A DNA stretch of 64,000 bases from an uncultured Desulfobacteraceae bacterium (lineage in GTDB: Bacteria > Desulfobacterota > Desulfobacteria > Desulfobacterales > UBA5852): NCBI GenBank assembly GCA_913060875.1, contig CAJXSL010000008.1, positions 1 through 64,000 of the forward strand. The letters are read 5' to 3'. Of the stretch, positions 63,131-64,000 are shown one piece after another; within the stretch, counting starts at the first letter, position 1; every line of letters starts with the position of its first letter. A program made the translations under genes and the position numbers. A model generated the notes under the pieces. That model ran no database searches, was not told the DNA's origin, and was given only the letters and a program-made list of their open reading frames with translations.

Positions 63131-64000
63131 TTACAACCCCGTATCCAACTCCCGCTCCAATTTGCGGCTGAAATTGGACATGTAGAAGCAGCATACAAAG
63201 TAAATCATGGCCACAAAGATATAAGCTTCGGCCGAAAAGCCCATCCAGCGGGGATCTCCGAGGATCGACTGGGTGGTCTTGAGCAGGTCGTAAAGGGCGA
63301 TGATGACCACCAGCGAAGTATCCTTGAAGGCCGAAATCAGGATGCTGACGGATGGGGGAATCACGATTTTCAGGGCCTGGGGCAGAATAATCAGGCGCAT
63401 GGTCTGGACGTAATTCAGCCCAATGGCTTCGGCGGCTTCATACTGCCCCTTGGACATGCCCTGCAACCCGCCGCGCACCACCTCGGCGATGTAGGCGGCC
63501 GTAAACAGAATGATGGCCACCTGGGCCCGAAGAATGGCGTTGACCGAGACACCCTCCGGCAAAAACAGCGGAAAGACAACAGAGGACATGAACAGCAGGC
63601 TGATCAGGGGCACCCCCCGGATGAGTTCGATGTACACGACACAGAGGGAACGGATGGCCGGCAGGCGGGACTGGCGTCCCAAAGCCAATACGATTCCCAA
63701 GGGGTAGGCCGCCGTAAGGCCGAAGACGGAAAGCAGCAATGTGAGCGGGAGACCGCCCCATTTAGAGGTTTCGATGGAAGTGAGGCCCAGAAGGCCGCCC
63801 CGCATCAGGATGCCCATCACCACCAGTCCGCCGATCCAGATATAAAAAAGACTTTTCTTCCAGTTGCGTCGATACTGGCTGTAGATCAGCAGGCTGACCA
63901 GCATGGCGATGGCGATGGCCGGACGCCATTGCTCTTCGTACGGATAGAAGCCGAAAAGAATAAACCGCAGATTGGCCGGAATGATGGACCAACAGGCCCC
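63131..64000 (-). CDS. Polar amino-acid ABC transporter permease, partial
   Basis: The frame is open to the window edge, so the true start lies beyond 64000. The visible 289 residues contain the AapM/GltK-type segments LIRGVPLISLLFMS, AAYIAEVVRGGLQGMSKGQYEAAEAIGLNY and LPQALKIVIPPSVS, the last being the ATPase-coupling loop. The segment GFYPYEEQWRPAIAIAML upstream of an internal ATG is typical of long AapM-like permeases, so the internal start at 63904 is rejected. Confidence 0.9.
   Translation of the reverse strand, partial: GACWSIIPANLRFILFGFYPYEEQWRPAIAIAMLVSLLIYSQYRRNWKKSLFYIWIGGLVVMGILMRGGLLGLTSIETSKWGGLPLTLLLSVFGLTAAYPLGIVLALGRQSRLPAIRSLCVVYIELIRGVPLISLLFMSSVVFPLFLPEGVSVNAILRAQVAIILFTAAYIAEVVRGGLQGMSKGQYEAAEAIGLNYVQTMRLIILPQALKIVIPPSVSILISAFKDTSLVVIIALYDLLKTTQSILGDPRWMGFSAEAYIFVAMIYFVCCFYMSNFSRKLERELDTGL

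Overview
The window reads as a chromosomal segment of a GC-rich, Gram-negative, mostly anaerobic bacterium. Gene content points to the Desulfobacterota, probably a Desulfosarcina-like sulfate reducer. Pointers are PEP-CTERM proteins with GEMM riboswitches, a glycyl radical enzyme beside a TRAP transporter, split glycine decarboxylase subunits (GcvPA/GcvPB), an iron-sulfur flavoprotein, and a small RR-rich protein type I associate with this phylum. This placement is inference; there is no rRNA gene in the window. No tRNA, CRISPR array, prophage or transposase gene was recognised.

Layout. 0.3-1.7 kb: a dihydrolipoyl dehydrogenase. 2.0-15.0 kb: one long + strand respiratory locus coding for alternative complex III (actB-C-D-F-A, with an actE-like gene at the end) interleaved with a compact cbb3-type oxygen reductase (ccoN, a fused ccoO-cytochrome c, three small membrane proteins) and the copper P-type ATPase ccoI. 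Together these would make a quinol-to-oxygen electron chain. 15.4-21.4 kb: ubiG, an inositol-phosphate synthase with a TIM-barrel isomerase, a small Cys-rich protein, a GNAT enzyme and an acetyl-CoA hydrolase/CoA-transferase. 22.5-24.5 kb: an AT-richer island with an ECF sigma factor, a small Cys protein and an iron-sulfur flavoprotein, closed by a perfect stem-loop. 24.7-32.4 kb: the complete glycine cleavage system (divergent lpdA; gcvT-H-PA-PB, a hydrolase and an Lrp-type regulator), ended by a 148 bp MITE-like element. 32.7-49.1 kb: mixed housekeeping and repair genes (HerA-like ATPase, OYE-USP fusion, M24 peptidase, nuclease-helicase, GMP reductase-like enzyme, hybrid histidine kinase, oxidoreductase, TrmH, CutA). 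49.1-55.7 kb: a glycyl radical enzyme whose active-site residues match trans-4-hydroxy-L-proline dehydratase, its activase, and a divergent TRAP transporter. 55.7-62.1 kb: a cell-surface/c-di-GMP region. 62.2 kb to the end: a polar amino-acid ABC transporter on the minus strand, cut by the window edge.

The most interesting region is 55.7-62.1 kb. Three PEP-CTERM genes (one frameshifted) each have a sigma-54-type GG-N10-GC promoter. In two of them the predicted transcription start falls 2-5 bases before a GEMM (cyclic-dinucleotide) riboswitch, and the first riboswitch overlaps an intrinsic terminator. Close downstream lie a MshEN-type (c-di-GMP binding family) secretion/pilus ATPase and an HDOD protein. 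This suggests a surface-protein regulon under both RpoN and c-di-GMP control.

An interspersed non-coding repeat (copies at the left edge, 15.2, 37.8 and 47.0 kb) and several strong palindromes punctuate the gene borders.
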